A stretch of DNA of 64,000 bases from positions 248,001 to 312,000 of the forward strand of contig NZ_NPKP01000004.1 of the NCBI RefSeq assembly GCF_008329585.1, written 5' to 3'. The notes under the pieces are model-generated. The model made no database searches. It was given only the letters and a program-made list of their open reading frames with translations, and was not told the DNA's origin. The stretch comes from Mycolicibacterium sp. P9-22 (GTDB taxonomy: Bacteria; Actinomycetota; Actinomycetes; Mycobacteriales; Mycobacteriaceae). The translations under genes were made by a program, and so were the position numbers. Of the stretch, positions 55,000 through 64,000 are shown piece after piece; the stretch's first letter is position 1, and each line of letters starts with the position of its first letter.

Positions 55000-57333
55000 C
55001 TACGCCGCTGAAGTGACCCGATACACGTCGTAGACACCCTCGACATTGCGCACCACGTTCAGCACGTGGCCCAGATGTTTGGGGTCACCCATCTCGAAGG
55101 TGAACCTGCTGATCGCCACCCGGTCGTTGGAGGTGGTCACCGACGCCGACAGGATGTTGACCTTCTCGTCGGCGAGCACGCGGGTCACATCGGAGAGCAG
55201 ACGATGCCTGTCCAGCGCCTCCACCTGGATCGCGACCAGGAACACCGAGGACGGCGACGGGGCCCACTGCACCTCGATGATGCGCTCGGACTGTTCCTGC
55301 AGGGACTGCGCGTTCGTGCAGTCGGTGCGGTGCACGCTGACTCCGCCGCCGCGGGTGACGAACCCCATGATGACGTCACCGGGTACCGGGGTGCAGCACT
55401 TGGCCAGCTTGGTCAACACTCCCGCCGCGCCCGGCACGGACACGCCGACGTCATCGCTGGTGCGTTGCCGCACCGGCATGGTCGCCGGGGTGGACCGTTC
55501 AGCGATCTCGTCCTCGGCCTCCTCGTCACCGCCGAGTTGAGCCAGCAACCGCTGCACCACATGGCGCGCCGACGTGTGCCCCTCCCCCACCGCGGTGTAG
55601 AGCGCGGAGACGTCGGCGTAGTGCAACTCACGCGCGAGCGAGCTCATCGAATCGCCGTTCATCAACCGCTGCAAGGGAAGTCCGCCGCGGCGCACCTCCT
55701 TGACGATGGCGTCCTTGCCCGCCTCCAGCGCCTCCTCGCGGCGCTCCTTGGCGAACCACTGCCGGATCTTGGCCTTGGCGCGCGGCGACACCACGAAGGT
55801 CTGCCAGTCCCGCGACGGCCCGGCGTTGGCGGCCTTGGAGGTGAAAACCTCGACCTGATCCCCGTTTTCGAGCTTGCGCTCGAGCGCCACCAACCGGTGA
55901 TTCACCCGGGCGCCGATACAGCGGTGCCCCACCTCGGTGTGCACGGCGTAGGCGAAGTCCACCGGTGTGGAACCGGTGGGCAGGGTGACCACGTCCCCCT
56001 TGGGGGTGAAGACGAAGATCTCCTGCACGGCCAGGTCGTATCGCAGCGATTCCAAAAACTCGCCGGGGTCCGCGGCTTCCCGCTGCCAGTCCAGCAGCTG
56101 GCGCATCCAGGCCATCTCGTCGATCTCCGAGGATGTGCTCCCCGCCGGTAAACCGTTGCGCCCCTTGGCTTCCTTATAGCGCCAGTGCGCGGCGATACCG
56201 AACTCGGCGGTGTCGTGCATCTCGTTGGTGCGGATCTGCACTTCCAGCGGCTTGCCCTCCGGGCCGATCACCGTGGTGTGCAGCGACTGGTACACGCCGT
56301 AGCGCGGCTGGGCGATGTAATCCTTGAAACGGCCCGCCATCGGCTGCCACAGCGAGTGCACCACACCCACGGCCGCGTAACAGTCACGCATGTCATGGCA
56401 CAGGATCCGCACGCCGACCAGGTCGTGGATATCGTCGAAGTCGCGGCCCTTGACGATCATCTTCTGATAGATCGACCAGTAGTGCTTGGGCCGGCCCTCC
56501 ACCGAGGCGTTGATCTTCATGGCGGCCAGCGAGGAACCGATCTCGGCGCGCACCCGGGCCAGGTAGGTGTCGCGCGACGGGGCCCGGTCGGCGACCAGCC
56601 GCACGATCTCCTCGTACCGCTTGGGGTGCAGGATCGCGAACGACAGATCCTCCAGCTCCCATTTCACCGTCGCCATCCCGAGCCGATGCGCCAGCGGCGC
56701 AATGACTTCCAGGGTCTCGCGGGCCTTGCGAGCTTGCTTCTCCGGCGGCAGGAACCGCATCGTGCGCATGTTGTGCAGCCGGTCGGCAACCTTGATCACC
56801 AGCACCCGGGGGTCGCGGGCCATCGCGATGATCATCTTGCGGATGGTCTCGCCCTCGGCGGCGCTGCCCAGGGCGACCTTGTCGAGTTTGGTCACCCCGT
56901 CGACGAGATGGCCGACCTCGCTGCCGAAGTCGTCGGTCAGGGCCTCCAGCGAGTAGCCGGTGTCCTCGACGGTGTCGTGCAGCAGTGCCGCCACCAGCGT
57001 GGTGGTGTCCATGCCGAGCTCGGCCAGGATGTTGGCGACCGCGAGTGGGTGGGTGATGTAGGGGTCACCGGAGCGGCGCAGCTGGTCGGCGTGGCGCTCC
57101 TCGGCGACGTCGTAGGCGCGCTGCAGGATCACCAGATCGGCCTTGGGGTGGAACTGCCGGTGCACCGCGACCAGCGGTTCGAGCACCGGGTTGACCAGGC
57201 TGCGCTGCGAGGTCATCCGGCGCGCGAGGCGCGCCCGGACCCGCCGCGATGCACTGATCTTCGAGGTGTCCGGCGAGGCGCCCTCCCCGGGCGCGGACGC
57301 GACGACCTGTCCGCTACCGGATTCGTCCGCCAT
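55000..57333 (-). CDS. rel: Bifunctional (p)ppGpp synthetase/hydrolase, Rel/RSH
   Basis: The 777-residue stringent-response enzyme makes and breaks (p)ppGpp. Residues up to about 200 hold the HD hydrolase ([13 protein letters not shown]), then the synthetase domain, TGS ([32 protein letters not shown]), a Cys-bearing segment and a C-terminal ACT domain. The [11 protein letters not shown] motif in the synthetase domain (RFKD) is the mark of bifunctional enzymes. The start ATG at 57333 is chosen for the strong GGAGGT site; the longer frame adds 16 residues. It follows apt with 54 nt between, as in M. tuberculosis. Confidence 0.97.
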   Translation of the reverse strand: MADESGSGQVVASAPGEGASPDTSKISASRRVRARLARRMTSQRSLVNPVLEPLVAVHRQFHPKADLVILQRAYDVAEERHADQLRRSGDPYITHPLAVANILAELGMDTTTLVAALLHDTVEDTGYSLEALTDDFGSEVGHLVDGVTKLDKVALGSAAEGETIRKMIIAMARDPRVLVIKVADRLHNMRTMRFLPPEKQARKARETLEVIAPLAHRLGMATVKWELEDLSFAILHPKRYEEIVRLVADRAPSRDTYLARVRAEIGSSLAAMKINASVEGRPKHYWSIYQKMIVKGRDFDDIHDLVGVRILCHDMRDCYAAVGVVHSLWQPMAGRFKDYIAQPRYGVYQSLHTTVIGPEGKPLEVQIRTNEMHDTAEFGIAAHWRYKEAKGRNGLPAGSTSSEIDEMAWMRQLLDWQREAADPGEFLESLRYDLAVQEIFVFTPKGDVVTLPTGSTPVDFAYAVHTEVGHRCIGARVNHRLVALERKLENGDQVEVFTSKAANAGPSRDWQTFVVSPRAKAKIRQWFAKERREEALEAGKDAIVKEVRRGGLPLQRLMNGDSMSSLARELHYADVSALYTAVGEGHTSARHVVQRLLAQLGGDEEAEDEIAERSTPATMPVRQRTSDDVGVSVPGAAGVLTKLAKCCTPVPGDVIMGFVTRGGGVSVHRTDCTNAQSLQEQSERIIEVQWAPSPSSVFLVAIQVEALDRHRLLSDVTRVLADEKVNILSASVTTSNDRVAISRFTFEMGDPKHLGHVLNVVRNVEGVYDVYRVTSAA

Positions 57334-57387
57334 GTTCACACCTCCGGGCCAGTCGGGCGTCTCCGCCTGAAAATTCGACAATAGTCC

Positions 57388-57936
57388 TCAGTCGGCGATG
57401 AGGCTCGTGACCTGCAATGGTTGTACCGCGGCGCGTCCGTTCAGCGCGGGCAGTTCGAGCACCACCGCCGCGCCGACCACCCGGGCGCCGCCCTTTTCCA
57501 GCAGCCGCGCCGCTGCGGCCAGCGTGCCGCCGGTCGCCAGCACATCGTCGATGACCAGAACGCTGCGGCCGGCCAGATCGATACCGTCGGCGGGGATCTC
57601 GAGGGTCGCCGAACCGTATTCCAGGGCGTACTGCACCGAGTGCACCGGCGGCGGGAGCTTGCCACCCTTGCGGACCGCGAGCACTCCGGTGCCCATCTTG
57701 AGCGCCACCGCGGCGCCCAGCAGGAATCCCCGGGCGTCCACCCCGGCGATCAGATCCACACCGTCGGCGACCTCGGCCAGCGCGTCGGTGACGACGGCCA
57801 GCCCGCGCGCATCGGCCAGCACCGGGGTCAGATCCTTGAAATCGACGCCGGGAATCGGGAAATCGGCGACATGACGGGTCAGGGCGCCGATGAGCGCGGC
57901 GGCTTCCTGCCGGATGTCACTCACGTCAGCGACCAT
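57388..57936 (-). CDS. apt: Adenine phosphoribosyltransferase
   Basis: The 182-residue enzyme makes AMP from adenine and PRPP. The PRPP-binding motif [13 protein letters not shown] is clear, with [18 protein letters not shown]. The ATG at 57936 (MVADVSDI) is used; it overlaps the upstream lipoprotein's stop region by 16 nt. The next gene is rel, as in M. tuberculosis (Rv2584c-Rv2583c). Confidence 0.95.
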   Translation of the reverse strand: MVADVSDIRQEAAALIGALTRHVADFPIPGVDFKDLTPVLADARGLAVVTDALAEVADGVDLIAGVDARGFLLGAAVALKMGTGVLAVRKGGKLPPPVHSVQYALEYGSATLEIPADGIDLAGRSVLVIDDVLATGGTLAAAARLLEKGGARVVGAAVVLELPALNGRAAVQPLQVTSLIAD

Positions 57937-59576
57937 CGGTCCATGTTCCAGCCTGCTCCCCATCGGGTCGGGTTACTGCTCACAGCGGTCACCTGCTTGG
58001 AAGTCAGCAGCGTGCGCTGCTGACGGTACAGCGGCAGGGTCGGGACGTCGGCCCACAGGATCGGCCCGCTCTCACCGAGCAGCCGCGCCTGTTCCTTGGG
58101 GTCCGCCGTCACCACAAGCGCGTCGATGATGCCGTCGACGCGCTCATTGCTGTAGCCGGACAGGTTGTTGCCGTTGCCGGTGTGCAGGTCGTAGGCGTCC
58201 AGGCTCGATGATCCGGTCGAGCCACTGCCGGGCGCGCCGCCGGTGCTCGCGATGAGCACGTCGATGGTGTTGTCGCGCAGGCTCAGCGGGCCGACGGAAT
58301 CGCCGGCGGCCTCGGTGACCGTGATCCCCGCGGCGGCACAGGCCTGGGCGATGGCGCCGACGGTGGCGGCCAGCCGGGGGTTGGGACTCTGATATCCGAT
58401 CCGGACGTTCAGCGGCTGGTTGTTCAGTGCCTGGCGCGCACCCTCGATGTTGGCGACGCTGAACTGCCCTGTCTCCCCCGCACTTTCGGCGGCCGAGACG
58501 GCGTCCTCGGTGGTGGGGCTCAGCCGGGCGTTCGCGATCGGCACCTGCGCGTTGCGCGCGATGGTGTCCCGCGGCGTGCACAGCGACAGGGCGCGCCGCG
58601 CCGGTGGGGCGGCCATGGGCCCCTGCGCCGAGTAGATCAGCTGCTCGATACCGGCCGATGCGGTGTCGGTGCGGGAGTACCCCGCGGGCAGGTTCAGGGT
58701 GCCCGATGAGCCGGCCGAGATGTCGACGACGTCGAAGGACCCGCTGTTGATCCGGTCCTGGATGTCGGCGCCGCGCGCCCACACCGTGACCCGCGGGGCC
58801 GCCGGTTTGGCGCCCCACCACTTGTCGTTGGCCACCAGCACCACCGCGCCGTCCTCGGTGACCGAATCCACTTTGTACGGACCCGACGAAGGCAGCCGTT
58901 TGATGTCGGTATCGGTGCTCAGGTCCCACGTCGAGTTCCAGGCCCGCGCAATACGTTCCAGGGCGCCGACGTCACTGGTCTGCACGGCGGTGGTGACCCC
59001 GCCGTCACCGAGGCCCAGCTCGTCGGCCAGCACATGCGAGGGCAGCATCGCGGTCGCCCCGAACAGCTGGCCGTAGTCGACGACGGTGCGATCCTGGGCG
59101 AAGGACACCCGGGCCTTCTTCTGGCCGGGCACGCAGTCGATCGTGGCGATATCGCGGTAGCCGGCGGTACTGGCCGCGTCGAATGCCGGGAACCGGCCCG
59201 ACTGAGCGGCCCAGGTGAGCACCATGTCATCGCAGGTGATCGGCTTGCCGTCGGAGTAGACGGCGTTGGCGTTGATCTCGTAGTCGAGCACCAGCGGTGC
59301 GCGCCCGACCACCGAGACCGTGCCGTAGTCGCGATCGCTGACGATCTGACCGTCCGGGCCGCGGTAGGTGAAGCCGGTGAGCACCCGGGCGAAGGCCTGC
59401 GGTCCGCCGGATGCCGCGCCGGCCACCGAGTTGGTGTTGTAGGTGCTCAGCGATCCGTCGACGGCGTAGTCGATGACATCGTCGGACCCGGCCGAGCAGC
59501 CCGCCAGCGCCACGGCCACCGTCAGCGACAGCGCGGCCACCGCCGTGCCGGTCCGCTGCATCACAGGCCGGGACAC
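57921..59576 (-). CDS. Solute-binding lipoprotein (oligopeptide-type, Rv2585c)
   Basis: The 551-residue protein is a family-5 extracellular solute-binding protein with a lipobox VALAGC and the long two-lobed core typical of peptide-binding (DppA/OppA-type) proteins ([47 protein letters not shown]). No permease or ATPase gene is next to it, so partners must lie elsewhere, or it has another role. The GTG start shares a base with the secF stop. It sits in the secDF cluster, as in M. tuberculosis. Confidence 0.88.
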   Translation of the reverse strand: MSRPVMQRTGTAVAALSLTVAVALAGCSAGSDDVIDYAVDGSLSTYNTNSVAGAASGGPQAFARVLTGFTYRGPDGQIVSDRDYGTVSVVGRAPLVLDYEINANAVYSDGKPITCDDMVLTWAAQSGRFPAFDAASTAGYRDIATIDCVPGQKKARVSFAQDRTVVDYGQLFGATAMLPSHVLADELGLGDGGVTTAVQTSDVGALERIARAWNSTWDLSTDTDIKRLPSSGPYKVDSVTEDGAVVLVANDKWWGAKPAAPRVTVWARGADIQDRINSGSFDVVDISAGSSGTLNLPAGYSRTDTASAGIEQLIYSAQGPMAAPPARRALSLCTPRDTIARNAQVPIANARLSPTTEDAVSAAESAGETGQFSVANIEGARQALNNQPLNVRIGYQSPNPRLAATVGAIAQACAAAGITVTEAAGDSVGPLSLRDNTIDVLIASTGGAPGSGSTGSSSLDAYDLHTGNGNNLSGYSNERVDGIIDALVVTADPKEQARLLGESGPILWADVPTLPLYRQQRTLLTSKQVTAVSSNPTRWGAGWNMDRWSLT

Positions 59577-60817
59577 TACGTCCGCCGTTTGCCCGACGGT
59601 CGAGTCGGCCGGTTCGGGCGCGCGCCGGGGGCGGGCTTGTCCGGTGCCGGGGCCGCGGGTGCGGCGGTGGCGCTCACCGTGTCCTCGGTGACGTCGGCAT
59701 CGGTCTCGTCGTCGGTGTCGGCCTCGGCACCGGACTTGGCGGCGGCGGCCGCGCGGCGGCGCAGCACCCGCTTGGTGTGCTTGCTCACCAGGTCGGTGCG
59801 TTCCCGCAGGCTCACCAGCAGCGGGGTGGCGAAGTAGATCGAGGAATAGGTACCCACGAGGACGCCGACGAGCTGCACCAGCGCGAGATCCTGCAGGGTG
59901 CCCACCCCGAGCAGCCAGACCGCGATCACCATCAACGCGATGATCGGCAGTGCCGAGATGAGGCTGGTGTTGATCGAGCGCATGAAGGTCTGGTTCACCG
60001 CGAGGTTGGCATGTTCGGCGAACGTCCGGCGGGTGGTGTGCTCGAACCCGTCGGTGTTCTCCTCCACCTTGTCGAACACGATGACGGTGTCATAGATCGA
60101 GAAACCGAGGATGGTCAACAGGCCGATGACGGTGGCCGGGGTGACTTCGAAGCCCACCAGCGCGTACACCCCGGCGGTGACTATCAGGTCGAAGAACATC
60201 GCGGCCAGTGCCGCCAACGCCATGTATCGCTCGTAGCGCACGGTGATGTAGATCGAGACGAGCACCAGGAACACCACCAGCGCGATGAGCGCCTTCTGGG
60301 TGATCTGGCCGCCCCACGTCGAGGACACCGCCGAGTCGCTGATCGCGAGCTTGCTGGCCTCGCCGTTGGCGCCCTTGGGGGCGAACGCGTCGAACAGCGC
60401 CACCCGCAACTTCTCGGTGTCCTCGTTGGACAGCGTCTCGGTGCGGATCTGCACGGTGGCCGATGGGCCGTTACCGACGATGACGACCGTCTCGGGCGGC
60501 TTGCCCAGCGCCTCGTTGAACACCGTCTCGACCTGCTCGGTGGTGGCCTGGGCCTTGACGCCGTCGACCGGCATCGAGACCTTGGTGCCGCCCTCGAAAT
60601 CGATGCCGAAGGTGAACCCCCGCACCAGCATCGCGAGCAGCGAGATGCCCACGATCACACCGCTGACGGCGTACCAGAGCTTGCGCTTGCCGATCACCTC
60701 GAAGGCGCCGGTACCGGTGTAGAGGCGCACGAAGAAGCTGTGCTTGATCAGTCCGGGCGCGGTCGATTCGACGGCGCCGGACTCGATGATCTCACCTGAG
60801 GAATGCTTCGCCGACAT
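59576..60817 (-). CDS. secF: Protein-export membrane protein
   Basis: The 413-residue SecF works with SecD to drive late steps of Sec export by the proton gradient. It has TM1, the periplasmic P4 domain (GIDFEGGTKVSMPVDGV), five further helices with GFSIYDTVIVFDKVEENT and a basic, Ala/Pro-rich cytoplasmic tail of about 60 residues (PGARPNRPTRPSGKRRT). The start is 3 nt after the secD stop. The tail is long compared with E. coli SecF, but such tails are usual in actinobacteria. Confidence 0.96.
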   Translation of the reverse strand: MSAKHSSGEIIESGAVESTAPGLIKHSFFVRLYTGTGAFEVIGKRKLWYAVSGVIVGISLLAMLVRGFTFGIDFEGGTKVSMPVDGVKAQATTEQVETVFNEALGKPPETVVIVGNGPSATVQIRTETLSNEDTEKLRVALFDAFAPKGANGEASKLAISDSAVSSTWGGQITQKALIALVVFLVLVSIYITVRYERYMALAALAAMFFDLIVTAGVYALVGFEVTPATVIGLLTILGFSIYDTVIVFDKVEENTDGFEHTTRRTFAEHANLAVNQTFMRSINTSLISALPIIALMVIAVWLLGVGTLQDLALVQLVGVLVGTYSSIYFATPLLVSLRERTDLVSKHTKRVLRRRAAAAAKSGAEADTDDETDADVTEDTVSATAAPAAPAPDKPAPGARPNRPTRPSGKRRT

Positions 60818-60820
60818 TGA

Positions 60821-62602
60821 CTAACCCCGTCCTGTCGAGTGCACGGCACGCCGTTCGCGGGCGATCTGCTGGACCGCGCCGAGCCCGTTGAACGCCGGCT
60901 TGGCCAGCGTGGCCGACTTGGAGGACAGGTACACCAGCGGCCAGGTCACCAGGAACACCACCAGCACGTCCAGGATCGTCGTCAGACCCAGCGTGAAGGC
61001 GAAGCCCTTCACCTGGCCGACGGCCAGGAAGTAGAGCACCGCGGCGGCCAGGAACGTGACGGCGTTACCGGACAGAATCGTCTTGCGGGCCCTGGCCCAA
61101 CCGCGCGGCACCGCCGAGCGGTACGAGCGGCCCTCGCGGATCTCGTCCTTGATGCGCTCGAAGAACACCACGAACGAGTCGGCGGTCGTACCGATACCGA
61201 TGATCAGACCCGCGATACCGGCCAGGTCGAGCGTGTAGTTGATGTATCTGCCCAACAACACCAGCAGTGCGTAGACCATCGCGCCGGCCAGGATCAGCGA
61301 CAGCGCGGTCAGCAGGCCGAGCACCCGGTAGTAGAGCAGCGAATACAGCAGCACCAGCGCCAGACCCACCGCACCGGCGATCAGACCCGCCTTGAGTGAG
61401 GTCAAACCCAGTGTGGCCGAGACGGTTTCGGCCTCCGAGGACTCGAAGGACAGCGGCAGCGAACCGTACTTGAGGACGTTGGCCAGCTCGCGCGCCGAGG
61501 AGTCGGTGAACTGTCCGGTGATCTGGGTGCGGCCACCGGGGATCGCTTCCTGGATCTCCGGGGCACTGACCACCTGCGAGTCGAGTGTGAAGGCGGTCTG
61601 GGTGCCGACGTTCGCGGCGGTGAAGTCGGCCCAGGTCTTGGAACCACCGCTCTTGAACTCGACGTCCACGACGTAATCGCCGCGCTGCTGGTCCAGTCCG
61701 GATCCGGCGGTCTTGATCTCTTCACCGCTCATGATCGACTTGTCGAGCAGGTACACGGTGTTGTGGTCGGTCGAGCAGGTGACCAGCGGCAGATTGGGAT
61801 CGTCGTTACCGGCGAGCACATCTTCCTCGTTGCAGCGGGTGGCCTGGAACTGCAGCGCGAGCAGCTGGATGCTCTGGTCGGTGCTCTGCCGCAGCTGCTT
61901 CTCATCGGCGATGCGCTGGGCCAGATCGGCCTTTTCATCCGGGGCGCCCGGGACGGCCGGGGGCTGACCCGGGGCCGGCGGCTGACCGGGTGCCGGCGTG
62001 GGCGACGGCGTCGGTGCCGGCTCGAGCGGGTAGGGCCGCGGCTGCGCCGGAGGCGGCGCGGGGGCGCCCGGCTCGGCGGCGGGTTCGCCGGGAGTGCGGA
62101 TGGGAGCCTCGGGTTCGGCCGGCGCCAGCAGCGGCGGCATCCCGGGGTCGCCGCCCGGCGGCATGCCGGGCACACCCGGCGCCGCACCGGGTGGCTGCGC
62201 GGCCGGATCGCCGGGTGCCTGCGCCGGCATGGCGTGGATCACCGGGCGGATGTAGAGCCGCGCGGTCTGGCCGAGGCTGCGCGCTTCGGAACCGTCATCG
62301 CCGGGAACGGTGATGACGAGGTTGTCGCCGTCGATGATGACTTCCGAGCCCGAGACGCCGAGCCCGTCCACGCGTGAGCTGATGATCTCCTGCGCCTGCA
62401 ACAGCGATTCCCGGCTGGGCTGGGATCCGTCCGGTGTGCGCGCGGTGAGGGTCACACGGGTGCCGCCCTGCAGATCGATACCCAGCTTCGGTTCGGCCTG
62501 CTTGTTCCCGGTCAGGAAGACCAGCAGGTAGACGCCGACGAGGAGGACCAGGAAAAGCGACAGGTAGCGGGCAGGGTGGACCGGCGCCGAAGACGAAGCC
62601 AC
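60821..62602 (-). CDS. secD: Protein-export membrane protein with Pro-rich insertion
   Basis: The 593-residue SecD partners SecF. TM1 is followed by [12 protein letters not shown], the P1 periplasmic domain, and a C-terminal six-helix block with [23 protein letters not shown]. An unusual Pro/Ala/Gly-rich insertion (about residues 128-228) splits the P1 domain. The GTG start has AAGGAG upstream at a rather long distance. yajC lies 83 nt before it, forming a yajC-secD-secF operon. Confidence 0.96.
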   Translation of the reverse strand: MASSSAPVHPARYLSLFLVLLVGVYLLVFLTGNKQAEPKLGIDLQGGTRVTLTARTPDGSQPSRESLLQAQEIISSRVDGLGVSGSEVIIDGDNLVITVPGDDGSEARSLGQTARLYIRPVIHAMPAQAPGDPAAQPPGAAPGVPGMPPGGDPGMPPLLAPAEPEAPIRTPGEPAAEPGAPAPPPAQPRPYPLEPAPTPSPTPAPGQPPAPGQPPAVPGAPDEKADLAQRIADEKQLRQSTDQSIQLLALQFQATRCNEEDVLAGNDDPNLPLVTCSTDHNTVYLLDKSIMSGEEIKTAGSGLDQQRGDYVVDVEFKSGGSKTWADFTAANVGTQTAFTLDSQVVSAPEIQEAIPGGRTQITGQFTDSSARELANVLKYGSLPLSFESSEAETVSATLGLTSLKAGLIAGAVGLALVLLYSLLYYRVLGLLTALSLILAGAMVYALLVLLGRYINYTLDLAGIAGLIIGIGTTADSFVVFFERIKDEIREGRSYRSAVPRGWARARKTILSGNAVTFLAAAVLYFLAVGQVKGFAFTLGLTTILDVLVVFLVTWPLVYLSSKSATLAKPAFNGLGAVQQIARERRAVHSTGRG

Positions 62603-62685
62603 GGTTCTTGGGTCTCCTTGAAACGATCAGGGACGGAAATAGCGCGCTGCTTGGCGCTACCGGGAGGGTACGCGGTGAAGCTGAG

Positions 62686-63045
62686 TCAGTTGCTGTCAGT
62701 CTTCGGTGTCGGCCTGTCGGTCAACTCGACGGCGCCGGACTCTTCTTCATAGCTGTCGGTCTCGTCGTCTTCGTACTCGTCGTCGTCGGCATCTTCGATG
62801 CGGTCCCGGACGGCCAGCTTCATCCAGGTGGTCACGACGCCGGGGGCGATCTCGATGTCGACGTGGTCATCGGTGATGCCGGCGATGGTGCCCTGCAGAC
62901 CCGATGTGGTGTGCACGCGATCGCCGACGGTCAGCGACTCGTGCAGATCGATGGTGGCCTGCATGGCCTTCTTCTGCCGGCGCGACGCGAAGAACATGAA
63001 AGCGCCCATGATGAGGATGAGGGGCAGGAATACGACGAGGTCCAT
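62686..63045 (-). CDS. yajC: Sec translocon accessory subunit
   Basis: The 119-residue protein has one N-terminal membrane helix (MDLVVFLPLILIMGAFMFFAS) and a soluble YajC domain (LTVGDRVHTTSGLQGTIAGITDDHVDIEIAPGVVTTW) with an acidic C-terminus. It is the first gene of the secDF operon. A 16-bp palindrome lies 36 nt upstream of the ATG. Size and place match Rv2588c. Confidence 0.95.
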   Translation of the reverse strand: MDLVVFLPLILIMGAFMFFASRRQKKAMQATIDLHESLTVGDRVHTTSGLQGTIAGITDDHVDIEIAPGVVTTWMKLAVRDRIEDADDDEYEDDETDSYEEESGAVELTDRPTPKTDSN

Positions 63046-63080
63046 GAAACTGCTGTCCTTCGCGGTTGTTCAGCGGGTAC

Positions 63081-63096
63081 GGCACACCAGTGTGCC
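63081..63096. promoter_or_regulatory. Palindrome upstream of yajC
   Basis: GGCACACCAGTGTGCC has exact 7-bp arms (63081-63087 and 63090-63096) around CA. It lies in the leader of yajC-secDF in the otherwise featureless 268-nt space before gabT. It may be an operator or a hairpin; no regulator is known to me for this site. Confidence 0.4.
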
Positions 63097-63313
63097 ATTA
63101 CCGCTGCTCCCCTCCCTCCGCTCACCCCTACCGCCGAGGACCACCCGGTGCGACGCAAGACGTCGGCCGGGCGGTGCTCAGCCAACCGTATTCGTGGCAC
63201 AATGCCTGTCAATACACGCAATCCGAAGGTGTATCCCGTACCAGCAGTGGTTTTCACCCGCATCCGCGGCCAGCGGAATAGGGTTGAACCCACCCCCCGA
63301 TCAGGAGTCAGCC

Positions 63314-64000
63314 GTGACTGCCGTCGAACAGACCCGCCATCTCGCCACCGCCATCCCGGGACCGAAGTCCTCGGCCCTGATCGACCGCAAGGCTGCCGCG
63401 GTGTCCAGCGGGGTCGGCACCACGATGCCGGTCTACGCCGCCCGCGCCGGTGGCGGCATCGTCGAGGACGTCGACGGCAATCGGCTCATCGACCTCGGGT
63501 CGGGAATCGCGGTGACCACCATCGGCAACGCCGCGCCCCGGGTGGCAGCGGCGGTGGCCGCCCAGGCGGGCGAGTTCACCCACACCTGTTTCATGGTCAC
63601 GCCCTACGAGCAGTATGTGGACGTCTGCGAACACCTCAACCGGCTGACACCGGGTGGCGGCGAGAAGCGTTCTGCGCTGTTCAACACCGGGTCCGAGGCC
63701 GTGGAGAACGCCATCAAGATCGCCCGCTCCTACACCCGTAAGCAGGCGGTGGTCGCCTTCGACCACGCCTATCACGGCCGCACCAACCTCACGATGGCGC
63801 TGACCGCGAAGTCCATGCCCTACAAGCACGGCTTCGGCCCGTTCGCGCCCGAGATCTACCGGGCGCCACTGTCCTATCCCTTCCGGGACGCCGAATTCGG
63901 CAAGGAGCTGGCCACCGACGGCGATTTGGCCGCCAAGCGCGCGATCAGCGTGATCGACAAGCAGGTCGGCGCGGACAACCTGGCCGCCGTCATCATCGAG
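63314..64000 (+). CDS. gabT: 4-aminobutyrate aminotransferase, N-terminal part, cut by window edge
   Basis: 229 codons are visible to the window end. The protein starts (GTG, with AGGAG upstream) MTAVEQTRHLATAIPGPKSS and has RAGGGIVEDVDGNRLIDLGSGIAVTTIGN, the PLP-phosphate segment LFNTGSEAVENAIKIARSYT, and FDHAYHGRTNLTMALTAKS, all typical of class III aminotransferases of the GABA type. The catalytic Lys lies beyond the window. It transfers the amino group of 4-aminobutyrate to 2-oxoglutarate. It is divergent from yajC and matches Rv2589. Confidence 0.94.
   Translation, partial: MTAVEQTRHLATAIPGPKSSALIDRKAAAVSSGVGTTMPVYAARAGGGIVEDVDGNRLIDLGSGIAVTTIGNAAPRVAAAVAAQAGEFTHTCFMVTPYEQYVDVCEHLNRLTPGGGEKRSALFNTGSEAVENAIKIARSYTRKQAVVAFDHAYHGRTNLTMALTAKSMPYKHGFGPFAPEIYRAPLSYPFRDAEFGKELATDGDLAAKRAISVIDKQVGADNLAAVIIE

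Overview
The window is a high-GC actinobacterial chromosome segment, most likely from an environmental, fast-growing Mycobacterium/Mycolicibacterium. The right end (yajC-secD-secF-lipoprotein-apt-rel-DUF4333-cyclophilin-MBL hydrolase-hisS) follows the order I remember for Rv2588c to Rv2580c of M. tuberculosis, with gabT (Rv2589) divergent at the edge. aspS, the SRPBCC protein, the YpfJ-type metallopeptidase, the radical SAM protein and the transglutaminase/ATP-grasp genes match Rv2566-Rv2578c neighbours. GTG starts, 4-nt ATGA/GTGA overlaps and C/G-ending codons are typical. No tRNA, rRNA, CRISPR array, insertion sequence or phage gene was seen. Every gene-free stretch is under 300 nt (largest about 270 nt, between yajC and gabT).

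Layout. 1-7.0 kb (minus): a tightly overlapping operon of a two-domain transglutaminase/DUF2126 protein, a circularly permuted ATP-grasp fused to an alpha-E domain, a second transglutaminase, and the start of a zinc-ribbon protein. 7.1-11.8 kb: two paralogous WS/DGAT-like acyltransferases flank an HxlR regulator and a divergent thiolase. 11.9-17.7 kb: conserved core with an F420-type (Ddn-like) protein, aspS, an SRPBCC protein, a type-B carboxylesterase, a YpfJ-like metallopeptidase and a DinB-like protein. 17.7-32.7 kb: a catabolic island with a Baeyer-Villiger-type monooxygenase and SDR, two overlapping arylsulfatases, a TesB-like thioesterase divergent from a TetR regulator, an amidohydrolase with an acyl-CoA dehydrogenase pair, then AhpD-like, alpha/beta hydrolase and PhyH-like genes.

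32.7-40.9 kb: a radical SAM gene behind a perfect SOS box, then a LacI regulator divergent from a five-gene operon (nitrilase, duplicated-repeat membrane protein, amidase, class I Fe-S fumarase, alpha/beta hydrolase). The LacI-type double operator lies on the operon promoter. This operon is the strongest candidate for an undescribed system: it looks like a regulated pathway that takes in a nitrile or amide, hydrolyses it, and hydrates an unsaturated dicarboxylate for the TCA cycle. 40.9-47.5 kb: a methyltransferase, a small secreted protein, and a complete urea-type ABC importer urtABCDE with a possible GlnR site. 47.6-50.7 kb: a secreted metallo-beta-lactamase-fold protein, a resorcylate-decarboxylase-like amidohydrolase, dtd and a small membrane protein. 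50.7-64 kb: translation, stringent response and Sec genes of the conserved core, with a tandem cyclophilin duplication.

Compared with the M. tuberculosis order as I remember it, the conserved genes are split by accessory blocks (about 7-12, 18-33 and 34-50 kb) rich in regulators with recognisable operators and in catabolic enzymes. No similarity search was run; all assignments rest on reading motifs and gene order.
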